A DNA stretch of 64,000 nucleotides, taken from Sphingomonas faeni. Lineage in GTDB: Bacteria; Pseudomonadota; Alphaproteobacteria; Sphingomonadales; Sphingomonadaceae. Below, in pieces: positions 1 through 8,259 of this stretch (its first letter is position 1; every line of letters starts with the position of its first letter). The stretch lies in contig NZ_JAUSZF010000001.1 in NCBI RefSeq assembly GCF_030817315.1, positions 3,553,001-3,617,000 on the forward strand, in the 5' to 3' direction. The translations under genes were made by a program, and so were the position numbers. The notes below the pieces were generated by a model, which saw nothing but the letters and a program-made list of their open reading frames with translations, was not told the origin of the DNA and searched no databases.

Positions 1-352
1 GCGTCGGCTTGGGCATTTATCCAGTCCCTGCCCAAATGGAACGTCGGCGAGTGCATGTTCACGACGACCAGCGGCGCCCGCCCGGTCAGCGGATTCTCCA
101 AGGCGAAGGCTGCTGGATGCGAAGATCACCGAACTCGGCGCGGTGAAGGGCCTACCGCCGCTGGCGGACTGGACGGTCCACGACATTCGCCGCTCGGTCG
201 CTACCCAGATGGCGCGGCTCGGCGTCCCGCAGGAGCACATCGAACGCGTCCTCGGCCACGTCGTGCAGGGCGTCGCTGGAACCTACAACCGCTACAGCTA
301 CCTCGACGAGAAGCGCACCGCGCTTGAGATGTGGGGGAAGCTATGGGCTTGA
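1..352 (+). pseudogene. Tyrosine integrase, C-terminal part, frameshifted
   Basis: This is the catalytic end of a phage-type tyrosine recombinase; the gene begins before the window. Frame 1 reads FIQSLPKWNVGECMFTTTSG and on to FSKAKA near base 112. The homology then continues in frame 2 as LLDAKITELG, WTVHDIRRSVATQMARLGV, HIERVLGHV and TYNRYSY. The HxxR, LGH and terminal Tyr catalytic elements are therefore all present, but one extra base near 105-115 separates them from the upstream part. The stop at 350-352 overlaps the next reading frame. It was presumably the integrase of the element that ends at tRNA-Thr (5708-5782). As read, it would be inactive unless the extra base is a sequencing error. 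Confidence 0.8.
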
Positions 353-488
353 TCCTGACTGCCGATCAGCGCGCCGAGCTCGACGCGATCCATGCGCGTC
401 ACGCCCGGCCTTACGAGCGCGACGGGCGTGATCCCGCGGACCGCGGTGACGAGGCGAAGGAGCGCCGGAAACAGGACGGGCCGCTCTG

Positions 489-923
489 GTGGCGTTGGGC
501 AAGGCCTGGGATCGCCTCCGGCCCCAGACGAAGGAGGACGTCATCGCGCATCTCCTCAGGATGTGGGACGAGTACGACGACGACCGCTCGCTTCCCGATG
601 TCGGGCAGGTCGCTGATCTACTGGAGCAGGCGATGCAGCGTCCGGATGCCCACGCGGAAGAAGATTACCCCGGCTTCGGCAAGGCGGCCGAGTACCTATG
701 GAGCCTCTGGGTCGCTGAGCGCCACGGCGTCGAGGTGCCTCTGAGCCGCGACGTGCCCAATGATGCCGACGCGCGACGGGCGGTTGGTCCGCTGTTAGCT
801 GATCGCTTCGGCCTCACTGAGGCCGATGCTGAGAAGCGCTTCCAGACGGTCATCGCCGGTCGGAACAGGGCTAAGGGCCGTGATCGCCCGATCGCGGGGA
901 GACGCCGCCTTTCCAAGCCCTAG
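489..923 (+). CDS. Hypothetical protein of the integrated element
   Basis: A 144-residue protein with a GTG start, mostly helical and rich in charged residues (for example LRMWDEYDDDRS and VADLLEQAMQRPD), with no membrane segment or motif I know. A second frame opens with ATG at 343, overlapping the integrase stop. It gives a plausible 50-residue lead (MGLILTADQRAELDAIHARH) before running into this frame. The two may be one gene, 343-923, broken by a single-base deletion near 480, so the true start is uncertain. The position between integrase and AlpA fits an accessory gene of a P4-like element. No function is proposed. Confidence 0.5.
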   Translation: MALGKAWDRLRPQTKEDVIAHLLRMWDEYDDDRSLPDVGQVADLLEQAMQRPDAHAEEDYPGFGKAAEYLWSLWVAERHGVEVPLSRDVPNDADARRAVGPLLADRFGLTEADAEKRFQTVIAGRNRAKGRDRPIAGRRRLSKP

Positions 924-1026
924 CGAAGGGTGAGGGATTGCCCCCTTCGCCGACGATATACCCGCTCGTGCGGTAGTCCACGAAGACCTCCTCGACCCCG
1001 CCAAGACGCGGCTAGTGGAGACGAAC

Positions 1027-1227
1027 ATGCGCAACGATGATAAGACGGTACTGACCCTGCCGGAGGTCGTGGCCCTGACCACGCTCAGCAAGCCCACCAT
1101 CTACACCTACGTCCGTGACGGCATCTTCCCGCGGCAAGTCCGCAGCGGACCGAACTGGGTCGTTTGGCGTCGCGCCGAGGTCCAGAGCTGGCTGGAAGAG
1201 CGCGCCGCGAGCCGTGAAGCAGCCTGA
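1027..1227 (+). CDS. AlpA-family DNA-binding regulator
   Basis: A 66-residue MerR-like winged-helix protein of the AlpA type found in P4-like and other integrated elements. The body reads TLPEVVALTTLSKPTIYTYV, followed by FPRQVRSGPNWVVWRRAEVQ and SWLEERA, which is the usual AlpA pattern (helix-turn-helix, then a W-rich wing). In P4-like elements AlpA proteins act on excision or integrase expression. Here the gene lies between the integrase and the primase, the customary place. I chose ATG at 1027; a GTG at 1015 in the same frame would add four residues. Confidence 0.85.
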   Translation: MRNDDKTVLTLPEVVALTTLSKPTIYTYVRDGIFPRQVRSGPNWVVWRRAEVQSWLEERAASREAA

Positions 1228-1415
1228 AAGTGGTCCCACCCCGGGAGACGATGGGGCGGGACCGAGTTCCGACTGGCGGCACCACAGAGACCAATCAATG
1301 GGGCCGGGCGTAGGATAGCCGCCCGGCGTGGCTGGGCCGAGGCCCTTCCATTGATCGAATTGCCGCAGTCCTGATCGGACCGCTCCGGCTCCCGGGCCAG
1401 AGTGAGTATTTAAAT
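1228..1415. promoter_or_regulatory. Leader of primase gene with inverted repeat
   Basis: This gap holds an imperfect inverted repeat. AATCAATGGGGCC near 1290-1303 faces GGCCC-TTCCATTGAT near 1342-1355, with a GC-rich loop. A TATTTAAATA palindrome at 1406-1415 sits directly before the primase ATG. It may be a transcription attenuator or operator for the replication genes; no protein partner can be named. Confidence 0.35.
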
Positions 1416-2342
1416 ATGAGCGATAAGCTCGAAACTGACCCGAGTGTTGCCCCGTTTCTCGATTGGCTCCGGCCACCCGGGAGCGCTTTTCCCGGGATTG
1501 CGCTGACCGCAATCCCGGTCGGCGGCGGCCGAACCACCACGGCAACGCACTTCGACGCGCGGAGTGGTGCCGGCTGGATTGCAGCCTTCGCCGGACGCCA
1601 GAACTGTTATTACATGGTCAATCCGCCGCTCGGCGTGCTGAGCAAGAAGGCCGCGAAGCCAGAGGTCTCGGCGCTCGCCTTCCTGCACGTCGACATAGAC
1701 CCCGGCAAAGATGAGGATTGGCAGACGGCGCGCGAGCGCATCCTCGCGTCGCTGCAATGCTATACCCCTCGACCCTCGGCGGTGATCGACAGCGGCAACG
1801 GCTTTCAGGCGCTGTGGCGCTTGCGGGATCCAGAGCCAATGACAGGGGCTGGCGACTGGGCGAGATTGGAGTCATTCAATCGCCAAATTGCGATCGACCT
1901 GAAAGGCGACAGCACGCACGACGTGTCGCGCATCCTGCGTTTGCCTAATCTTGTTAATCTGCCCGACGAGAAGAAGCGCGCCCGGGGGCGCGTCGATCGA
2001 CCGACGGCGATCGTCTGGCTTGATGACTCCGCCTACGTGTTCGCTGACTTCACGCCGGCCGCCGAGGTCCAGTCGTCGTCGGGCGGCTCGGGCGTGAAGG
2101 TCCAGATCAGCGGCAACCTTCCCCGGCTGAAGGACCTCGACGAGCTCCCCGAGGCGGTGACCCAGCGGACCCGGATGCTCATCGTCCAGGGCGATGACCC
2201 CGACGACCCGACGAAGTACGGCTCGAAGAGCGAAGTGATGTGGGCGGTCGCGTGCGAGATGGTGCGTGCGAACTGCACCGACGATCAAATTGCGGCGGTC
2301 CTCCTCGATCCCGACTACGGAGTTTCCGATCACCCACTCTGA
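1416..2342 (+). CDS. Primase-polymerase-like N-terminal part of element replication protein
   Basis: 308 residues resembling RepB/prim-pol-type primase domains of plasmids and phages. HVDIDPG (around residue 91) fits the metal-binding acidic motif. SGNGFQALWRL and THDVSRILRLPNLVN fit the following conserved motifs of this primase class. The last 40 residues (SEVMWAVACEMVRANCTDD) look like the start of a primase C-terminal helical domain cut short by TGA at 2340-2342. The downstream helicase is in the same frame, and the bases after the TGA still code for a sensible continuation (QKGGVEYVARQIERAREE). This was therefore probably one 800-residue primase-helicase now interrupted by one nonsense codon. 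Confidence 0.75.
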   Translation: MSDKLETDPSVAPFLDWLRPPGSAFPGIALTAIPVGGGRTTTATHFDARSGAGWIAAFAGRQNCYYMVNPPLGVLSKKAAKPEVSALAFLHVDIDPGKDEDWQTARERILASLQCYTPRPSAVIDSGNGFQALWRLRDPEPMTGAGDWARLESFNRQIAIDLKGDSTHDVSRILRLPNLVNLPDEKKRARGRVDRPTAIVWLDDSAYVFADFTPAAEVQSSSGGSGVKVQISGNLPRLKDLDELPEAVTQRTRMLIVQGDDPDDPTKYGSKSEVMWAVACEMVRANCTDDQIAAVLLDPDYGVSDHPL

Positions 2343-2396
2343 CAGAAGGGCGGCGTCGAGTATGTTGCGCGCCAGATTGAGCGGGCGCGGGAGGAG

Positions 2397-3824
2397 GTGG
2401 CGAATGCCGCATTGGACCCCAACCGTAAGCGCGTTCTTGATCCGGCGGCGCCCTTCGCGATCGCAAAGCGCCTGCACGGCGAGCTTTTCTCAACGGCTAT
2501 CCACACAAACGATGACTGGCTCGAATACGACCGCGGCGCGTACCGCGGCTCCGAGGACGCCACGATGCGCCGCGCAATGTGGGAAGCGCTGGACGCGGCG
2601 ACCGTTCGGAAGGTGAAGGAGGACGTGGTCGCGTTTGCCCCGTTCAAGCCGGGACCCGGGCAGGTGAGCGGCGTGCTCGACGCGCTTGAGGCGGTGGCCC
2701 ATCAACCAGCGGACAAAATGGCGCCGCCGGTATGGCTCGACGGCGACGGCCCGCCGCCGGGTGAGATAATCTCCTGTCGGAATGGCCTGCTGCACGTCCC
2801 GACCGGCGAGTTGTTACCACCGACACCACGTTTTTTCACCCGCAATGCGCTCGACATAGACTTCGATCCCGCCGCGCCGGAGCCTAGAGAGTGGCTCGCC
2901 TTCGTGCGGCAGGCCTTCCCGGACGCCGACGCTGCGACGCTGTTGCAGGAGTGGTTCGGCTACCTCCTGCTGCCGGACATGTCGCAAGAGAAGATGCTGC
3001 TCATGGTCGGCCCGCCCCGATCCGGCAAAGGCACAATCCAGAAGGTGCTGACGGAGCTCGTCGGTCGCTCAAACATATGTGCGCCGTCAATCAAGAGCCT
3101 CGGCGGCGACTTTGGGCTCCAGCCGATGATCGGCAAGCAGGTGGCTTTCTTGTCGGACATCCGTCTTGGCAGCAGCTCCGACCGTGCGGCGATCACCGAG
3201 ACGCTGCTTCGCATAACCGGACGCGACCCCGTCACTGCCGATCGCAAGCACAAAGATCAGTGGACTGGGCATCTTGCCGTGCGCTTCGTCATCTCGACGA
3301 ATGAGCTGCCGAGCCTGAGCGACAACAGTCCCGCTCTTGCCAATCGCTTCGTGCCCCTGATCCTCGAACAGAGTCACCTCGGTCGCGAGGACCACGGTCT
3401 TGCCGACCGACTGATAGCGGAACTGCCGGGCGTCCTGAGTTGGTCCCTGGCGGGCTGGCGATCCCTGCGCGAGCGAGGGCATTTCAAGCTTCCCGCGGTC
3501 TCGATCAAGGCCGTGACGGAGATAATGGAGCTGGGATCGCCGACGGCGCGCTTCATCAGCGATTGTTGTGTTCTCGGACCGACGCTCGGCGTCGAGAAGG
3601 ATCGGCTGTTCGCAGCTTGGCGGCAATGGTGCGAGATTAAGGGCGAGCGCACCGCCGGAGAGAGCCATTTCGCCAGCAATCTGCGCGCTGCGACCAGCCA
3701 AACCGTGAAGGGGTCAAGGCTCCGCGACGGAGCCGGACGGGTGAACGTCTATATCGGCATCGCCTTGGTCGAGGGCGATGAGGCCGAGAGGGCACCAGCC
3801 AGCGACCTGTTCGAGCCGTACTAG
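2397..3824 (+). CDS. SF3/D5-type phage primase-helicase, C-terminal part
   Basis: 475 residues with a D5 N-terminal-like region followed by an SF3 helicase core. Walker A is VGPPRSGKGT (around residue 205), Walker B is VAFLSDIR, and sensor-like residues lie in VRFVISTNELPSL. ANRFVPLIL matches the P4-family arginine motif. These proteins unwind DNA at the origin of P4-like elements and small plasmids. It is in frame with the primase ORF ending at 2342, from which it is separated only by a TGA. The GTG at 2397 has a GAGGAG directly before it, too close for an ideal ribosome site, so independent translation is doubtful. If the stop is real, the helicase half may be poorly made. Confidence 0.85.
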   Translation: MANAALDPNRKRVLDPAAPFAIAKRLHGELFSTAIHTNDDWLEYDRGAYRGSEDATMRRAMWEALDAATVRKVKEDVVAFAPFKPGPGQVSGVLDALEAVAHQPADKMAPPVWLDGDGPPPGEIISCRNGLLHVPTGELLPPTPRFFTRNALDIDFDPAAPEPREWLAFVRQAFPDADAATLLQEWFGYLLLPDMSQEKMLLMVGPPRSGKGTIQKVLTELVGRSNICAPSIKSLGGDFGLQPMIGKQVAFLSDIRLGSSSDRAAITETLLRITGRDPVTADRKHKDQWTGHLAVRFVISTNELPSLSDNSPALANRFVPLILEQSHLGREDHGLADRLIAELPGVLSWSLAGWRSLRERGHFKLPAVSIKAVTEIMELGSPTARFISDCCVLGPTLGVEKDRLFAAWRQWCEIKGERTAGESHFASNLRAATSQTVKGSRLRDGAGRVNVYIGIALVEGDEAERAPASDLFEPY

Positions 3825-4070
3825 CCCGCGGTCGGGGTCGGGGCTGGGCGCGGTCGGGGTCCCGGTCGGGGTCGAAGCCCACAGGAAAGCTGGCCCGGTC
3901 GGGGCGGTCGGGGTCGTTCTCGACTTTCTTAGAAAGCCCAAGGAAGGAAGAAGGAAGGGGGCAAGCGGAAGGAGGGACGCGGGCACAATAGGACGGCGAC
4001 CCCGACCGCCCCGACCGCCCTTGGATTTGGTGGGCTTTCGCCCCGACCGGCACCCCGACCGCCCCTCTTG
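3825..4070. repeat. Opposed clusters of GGTCGGGG repeats
   Basis: From 3828 to 3915 the motif GGTCGGGGT or close variants occurs at least five times on the plus strand. From 3998 to 4066 its reverse complement (CCCCGACCG) occurs at least four times. Between them lies a purine tract rich in GGAAGGAAGAAGG (about 3940-3975). No credible reading frame crosses the region. Its place just after the helicase would suit the iteron region or origin of a P4-like element, but that is inference. Confidence 0.5.
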
Positions 4071-4424
4071 GGCGAACGGCGTCAACCGTCCAAACCGGTG
4101 TGCCTTCGCGCGCGGGCGCGCGACATCCGGACCGGAGCTGAGCCTATGATAGGCGAGGTCCGCTACCAGACGCGCCCATCAGTTCCGGGCGTTTTGCAGT
4201 TCGGCCCCGGCGTCGGGGAACTGCCGGGGAACTAGCAAAGGTGCGTAAGCCCGCCCCTTCACTAACCGCATCGGCACCGAGGCCACGCCCTGCCAACGCT
4301 CTTTCACCGACCCGACGATCCGCCGGGCCGACGAAGGAGCAAAGCACATGAACCGATAGACCCGACTGCCCCGCTGGGGCGCTTTGAAGACTGGAACGTC
4401 ACCCGGCCGGCCGCGATCCATATC
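4071..4424. other. Gap without a recognisable gene
   Basis: About 350 bases between the repeat field and the next small ORF. Only short frames are present (for example one starting with ATG at 4146 and ending within 30 codons). I see no RNA gene or clear promoter. Confidence 0.4.
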
Positions 4425-4670
4425 ATGCGGGAGCTCGCCCGGGGACACCGGGAAGACGAGGGCGAGCAGCTAGGGGGCTTCGCCGCGGCGAGCGCCGGAC
4501 TGAACATTGCGGTCATAGCCGATGAGGGCCGAGCGGCCGAGGAGATGGTCGCGGGCATCCTACATCACGTCGGTTGGCTGGCGACTTACCTACAGACCAC
4601 TGCGCCGACCGAGGAACAGTCGGTCGCGCTACGTGCGATTATCGACGCGACGGCCAGCTGGAAGGACTGA
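4425..4670 (+). CDS. Small hypothetical protein
   Basis: An 81-residue protein beginning MRELARGHREDEGEQ and ending ATASWKD, predicted largely helical, with a central hydrophobic stretch (GLNIAVIADEG) too short to cross a membrane. I do not recognise it. It lies among accessory genes between the element helicase and tRNA-Thr, where P4-like elements carry cargo. The frame has natural codon use and a stop shortly before the next gene, but nothing else confirms that it is expressed. Confidence 0.4.
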   Translation: MRELARGHREDEGEQLGGFAAASAGLNIAVIADEGRAAEEMVAGILHHVGWLATYLQTTAPTEEQSVALRAIIDATASWKD

Positions 4671-4737
4671 GACGACGTTAGGGGCCGAGCCCGAGCTGCC
4701 TCTTGGTCCCGACCGACGTTTCGGCCACAATTGGCTT

Positions 4738-5265
4738 ATGCCACTCACCCTCGCCAACATAATCGCCCACGGACCGAGCATCATCGGTGCGGTCGGCGGC
4801 TCCGTCGGGATCGTCTCGGGCTTAGCCGTCTTCGCGCGCCGTCGCCTTCGGCTGATCGTAGGGGTCACGCAGACCAATGACCAGCGGCGGTCATGGCACA
4901 CGATCACCATCGCGAACCGGTCGGACCTGTCACTGTCTTTCCGCGGCCTCGTGCTGTCGTGGTTCATCACAACGCCGCTCGGCCGACTGGAACTTAACCG
5001 AGCGTACCAACCGGACAATGAGCGGGAGCTCGTCGCCATCGCGCCTCACGGCGTCTACTCGTTCGACATCTACGACGACGGCCCCGGGGACGACGTGTGG
5101 GCTGAGGCGCAGCCGGCGCACGTCCGCGGGCGCGCCACGCTACGCATCTACATCGTTATCCCGGCGCTGGGCGGCGGCTGTTGGCGTTCGGTCCGCTGGT
5201 GTCGAGCAGAATGCAGTAAATGCTATCGAAATGGAGCGCTGCGGCCGGGTGATCCGTTTCCGTGA
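4738..5265 (+). CDS. Hypothetical membrane-anchored protein
   Basis: 175 residues with an N-terminal hydrophobic helix at about residues 5-28 (HGPSIIGAVGGSVGIVSGLA), followed by basic residues. A beta-rich domain follows, with strands such as HTITIANRSDLSLSFRGLVL and ATLRIYIVIP, reminiscent of an Ig-like fold. Topology by the positive-inside rule would place the beta domain in the cytoplasm. The last 30 residues (from about base 5170) change character and become Cys/Arg-rich. They overlap an opposing ORF, so the original C-terminus may have been lost at a junction. No function is proposed; it could be accessory cargo of the integrated element. Confidence 0.5.
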   Translation: MPLTLANIIAHGPSIIGAVGGSVGIVSGLAVFARRRLRLIVGVTQTNDQRRSWHTITIANRSDLSLSFRGLVLSWFITTPLGRLELNRAYQPDNERELVAIAPHGVYSFDIYDDGPGDDVWAEAQPAHVRGRATLRIYIVIPALGGGCWRSVRWCRAECSKCYRNGALRPGDPFP

Positions 5266-5524
5266 CAAACACGAAACGGATCTCCGCCTGAGTTCTATTC
5301 CGCTTGATTGCCTTATCTAGGGTCACCGTGATGACATGGGCGTCAGCCGCCTGTGCCGGCATCGCAGTGAGTTGTTCGATCGCTATCGCCGTACCCAGCG
5401 GCGTCCCGCTTTGACGGCCAAATCGCGAGAACGCCGCGAATTTTTCCGTCGGGAGATACCGATGCTCAATCAGAGCAAAAATATCCGAGAGCCGCCCAAG
5501 CGGTGGCTGGAAGCCTTCATTCAT
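5156..5524 (-). CDS. Hypothetical protein at element end
   Basis: 122 residues, beginning MNEGFQPPLGRLSDIFALIE. The sequence looks like a real protein rather than antisense: LPTEKFAAFSRFGRQSG, HVITVTLDKAIKRN and IRFVFVTETDHPAAALHF alternate as expected for a mixed alpha/beta fold. Its 3' end overlaps the opposing gene ending at 5265 by about 110 bases, so at least one of the two has been truncated or extended by a rearrangement. I do not recognise a family. It lies within 200 bases of tRNA-Thr and could be the outermost gene of the integrated element or a chromosomal remnant. Confidence 0.4.
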   Translation of the reverse strand: MNEGFQPPLGRLSDIFALIEHRYLPTEKFAAFSRFGRQSGTPLGTAIAIEQLTAMPAQAADAHVITVTLDKAIKRNRTQAEIRFVFVTETDHPAAALHFDSIYCILLDTSGPNANSRRPAPG

Positions 5525-5707
5525 TGCCGCACCCCATTTATTGGCGGGCAACCTACTCCGCTCTTTCGTGCGGTCCACCACCGACCGGCGGTTCGAAAAT
5601 TATTCTTCCGGAAATTCTTGAAGTTCCCCGCCGGGTTCCCGGGACCCCCCGCACGCGTTTGGGACCCCGAGGGGAATGATCTAAGTGTCGCTAATATCAG
5701 GAAAAAA

Positions 5708-5782
<75 letters not shown>

Positions 5783-5813
5783 ACTCGCTGGCATCGCTGC
5801 CGGCGGAGTGGGG

Positions 5814-5842
5814 CTAAGAGACGAGGGCGGGGCGATTGTCAA
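5814..5842 (-). promoter_or_regulatory. Promoter of tRNA-Thr
   Basis: On the minus strand TTGACA (5837-5842) and TCTTAG (5814-5819) are separated by 17 bases and lie about 30 bases upstream of the tRNA. The perfect -35 box and ideal spacing support a housekeeping-sigma promoter. Confidence 0.6.
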
Positions 5843-5871
5843 GCGGTCCCGCCAAGATGTAGGGCGTATTT

Positions 5872-6009
5872 ATGGACGATCGGGATCGAAAGGCGGCGGA
5901 GAAGGCCGAGCGCATGGCCGCCGCGCTGCGCGAGAATCTGCGCCGCCGGAAGGCGCAGGCGCGGGCCGTCGGGGCTGCGCCTGCGCCTGGGGACGAGCCT
6001 TCTAGCTGA
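5872..6009 (+). CDS. Small conserved hypothetical protein (45 residues)
   Basis: The frame begins MDDRDRKAAEKAERMAAALR, continues as a charged Ala/Arg/Lys/Glu-rich helix (ENLRRRKAQAR) and ends APGDEPSS. From memory, similar short helical proteins with this opening are widespread in sphingomonads, which makes expression likely despite the length. It has no membrane segment or signal peptide. The stop codon region overlaps the end of the opposing aminopeptidase gene by 8 bases. Role unknown; the alternating charge suggests nucleic-acid or protein binding, which is only a guess. Confidence 0.6.
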   Translation: MDDRDRKAAEKAERMAAALRENLRRRKAQARAVGAAPAPGDEPSS

Positions 6010-7798
6010 GAGGCGCGCATTGGGCCGCGAGCCATGTGCGATCCTCTGCGTCGGTCATTTCCGGGGTGAGGACCGCCAATACCTTGGCATGATAGTCGTC
6101 GACCCAGTGGCGCTCTTCGGTCGTCAGTAGCGCCGGCTCGATCAGCGTGCGTTCGATCGGGCAGAAGGTGAGCGTCTCGAAGCCGAGCATCTCGCGGTCG
6201 GCGCCGGGAATGGTGCGCGGCTCGATCAGGATCAAATTTTCGATGCGGATGCCGTATTCGCCGGCCTTGTAATAGCCGGGCTCGTTGGAGAGCATCATGC
6301 CGGCGCGCAGGGGCTCCATCGCTGCGCCACCAGGGTAGTTGGGTGCGGCGATGCGTTGCGGACCCTCGTGGACCGCGAGGTAGGCGCCGATGCCGTGGCC
6401 GGTGCCGTGGCCGAAATCCAAGCCTGCTTCCCATAGCGGGCGGCGGGCGAAGGCGTCGATCTGGCCGCCCATCGTGCCGTCGGGGAAGACCGCCGTGGCG
6501 ATGCCGATATGGCCCTTCAGGACGCGGGTGAAGCGGTCGCGCATCTCCGCAGTGGGTTCGCCAATCGGCATCACGCGGGTCACGTCGGTGGTACCGTCCG
6601 AATATTGGCCGCCGGAGTCGATCAGGTAGAGCTGGCCGGGCTCGATCGGGGCGCTCGATTCCTCGGTGACGTGGTAGTGCGGGATCGCGCCGTGGGGGCC
6701 GGTGGCCGAGATCGTGTCGAACGACGTGTCCTTGAGGACGCCGGTCTGTTCGCGGAAGGCGAGCAGCTTGGCGGCGGCGCTGAGTTCGGTCTGGCCGCCC
6801 TTCACGCATTCGGTTTCGACCCAGCGGAGGAAGCGCGCGAGCGCGGCGCCGTCGCGGGCGGAGGCGGCGCGGTGGCCGGCGATCTCGACGGGGTTCTTGA
6901 TGGCTTTGGCGAGGACGACGGGGTCGCGGAGGGGGAGGATCTTGGCGCCGCCGGCTTGTAGGGCTTGCGTGATTGCGGCGACGGCGCGTTCGGGATCGGC
7001 GGCGACGCGCTTGCCGGCGTAGGCGGCGAGAGCAGGGGCGAAGGCGGTGCGGTCGTGCAGGCGGACGGCGTTGCCGAGATGCTGGCGGACGGTGTCGTCG
7101 AGCTTGTCGGGGGCGACGAACAGGTCGGTGGTGCCGTCGGCGCCGACGATCGCATAGGAGAGCGCGACGGGCGTGTGGTCGACGTCGCCGCCGCGGATGT
7201 TGAGCGCCCAGGCGATCGAATCGAGCGCGGTGAGGACGACCGCGTCGGCGTTGTGCTCGGACAGCCAGTCGGCGATTTTCGCGCGCTTCTCGGCTGAGGA
7301 GGCGCCGGTGAATTGGTCGGGCTGGACGGTGAGCTTTGCGGGCGAGGGCAGCGGTCGGTCGGTCCAGATCGCGTCGATGGGGTTGGTTTCGACTGGGATC
7401 AGCGTGGCACCGCGCTCGGCGAGGGCGGTGGTGGCGTCGGCGACCCAGGTTCCGGTGTGGAGCCATGCGTCGTAGCCGATCCGGCCGCTTTCGGGGGCGT
7501 GCTTAGCGAGCCAGGCGGCGGGACTGGTCTGTGGCACGGGTTCGTACGCCCATTGGGTGCCGTCGACCTGTTCGCGGACCTGGATCGTGTAGCGGCCGTC
7601 GGTGAAGATCGCGGCGCGATCGGCGAGGACGACGGCGGTGCCGGCCGAGCCGCCGAAGCCGGTAAGCCAGCCGAGGCGCTGGGCGTAGCCGCCGACATAT
7701 TCGCTCATGTGCTCATCGGTGAGGGGGATGACGAAACCGTCGAGATTATCGGTGGTTAGCTGGGCACGGAGGGCGGCTAAGCGGACGGTCGGGGTCAT
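6002..7798 (-). CDS. Xaa-Pro aminopeptidase (M24 family)
   Basis: 598 residues, the usual length for the three-domain aminopeptidase P type. Two creatinase-like N-terminal domains are followed by a pita-bread catalytic domain. Metal ligands are visible in order: the two Asp of SDGTTDVTRVMPIG (about residues 400-405), His in GHGTGHGIGAYLAVHEGP (about 463-480), Glu in NEPGYYKAGEYGIRIEN (about 505-521). It removes an N-terminal residue preceding proline, in the cytoplasm. The start MTPTVRLAALRAQL is typical. The gene stands alone. It converges on the 45-residue ORF and has tandem TATACT boxes upstream. Confidence 0.93.
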   Translation of the reverse strand: MTPTVRLAALRAQLTTDNLDGFVIPLTDEHMSEYVGGYAQRLGWLTGFGGSAGTAVVLADRAAIFTDGRYTIQVREQVDGTQWAYEPVPQTSPAAWLAKHAPESGRIGYDAWLHTGTWVADATTALAERGATLIPVETNPIDAIWTDRPLPSPAKLTVQPDQFTGASSAEKRAKIADWLSEHNADAVVLTALDSIAWALNIRGGDVDHTPVALSYAIVGADGTTDLFVAPDKLDDTVRQHLGNAVRLHDRTAFAPALAAYAGKRVAADPERAVAAITQALQAGGAKILPLRDPVVLAKAIKNPVEIAGHRAASARDGAALARFLRWVETECVKGGQTELSAAAKLLAFREQTGVLKDTSFDTISATGPHGAIPHYHVTEESSAPIEPGQLYLIDSGGQYSDGTTDVTRVMPIGEPTAEMRDRFTRVLKGHIGIATAVFPDGTMGGQIDAFARRPLWEAGLDFGHGTGHGIGAYLAVHEGPQRIAAPNYPGGAAMEPLRAGMMLSNEPGYYKAGEYGIRIENLILIEPRTIPGADREMLGFETLTFCPIERTLIEPALLTTEERHWVDDYHAKVLAVLTPEMTDAEDRTWLAAQCAPLS

Positions 7799-7823
7799 CG
7801 GTTCAGTCTCTCGTCGAAAGTGA

Positions 7824-7838
7824 AGTATAGAAAGTATA
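7824..7838 (-). promoter_or_regulatory. Possible -10 boxes of the aminopeptidase gene
   Basis: Minus-strand TATACT occurs twice, at 7824-7829 and 7833-7838, 25-40 bases before the ATG at 7798. No convincing -35 box accompanies them, so the call is weak. Confidence 0.3.
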
Positions 7839-8024
7839 GACGCTGGCGCGGGTTCTATCGACGCTCGATATGCCCGCGGTAGCGGGTGCTGCGGCGGAGG
7901 CGCGGGGGCGGATCGAGCGGGGACGGGCCATGCCGGGCGTTGTGGCAGAAAGGGGATGTGTAGGACAGCGGGCTGGAGCGGGACTCGACACCGTTGCTGT
8001 GTCGACGGCGAACTTTCCTCACCT

Positions 8025-8164
8025 CCCCGGCGGGGGCCGGGGCCTAGTTTGGGGGACGTCGCTAACTAAGCGCAGCGCGTCGTTACATCGACCTTCCCAA
8101 CTGGACCCCGGCCTTCGCCGGGGTGGTGGCATTGCGGGTGGTGGCATTGCGGGTGGTGGCTTGC
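8025..8164. repeat. REP-doublet hairpin plus 15-base tandem repeat
   Basis: CCCCGGCGGGGGCCGGGG with its flank (8025-8060) pairs with CCCCGGCCTTCGCCGGGG and its flank (about 8090-8123). Together they form an inverted pair around a 30-base loop. It is followed by GGGTGGTGGCATTGC twice and a shortened third copy (8121-8164). A close relative lies at 15646-15752. The rest of the 7799-8259 gap shows no gene. Confidence 0.75.
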
Positions 8165-8259
8165 GCGTGGGGGCTTGCGCGCGGCGCGCACCCTTCTTCA
8201 GCGGCCTCCCCAATGCCACAGCGTTTGGCTTCCACCCGCGGCCCCGCTAACACCGCTGC

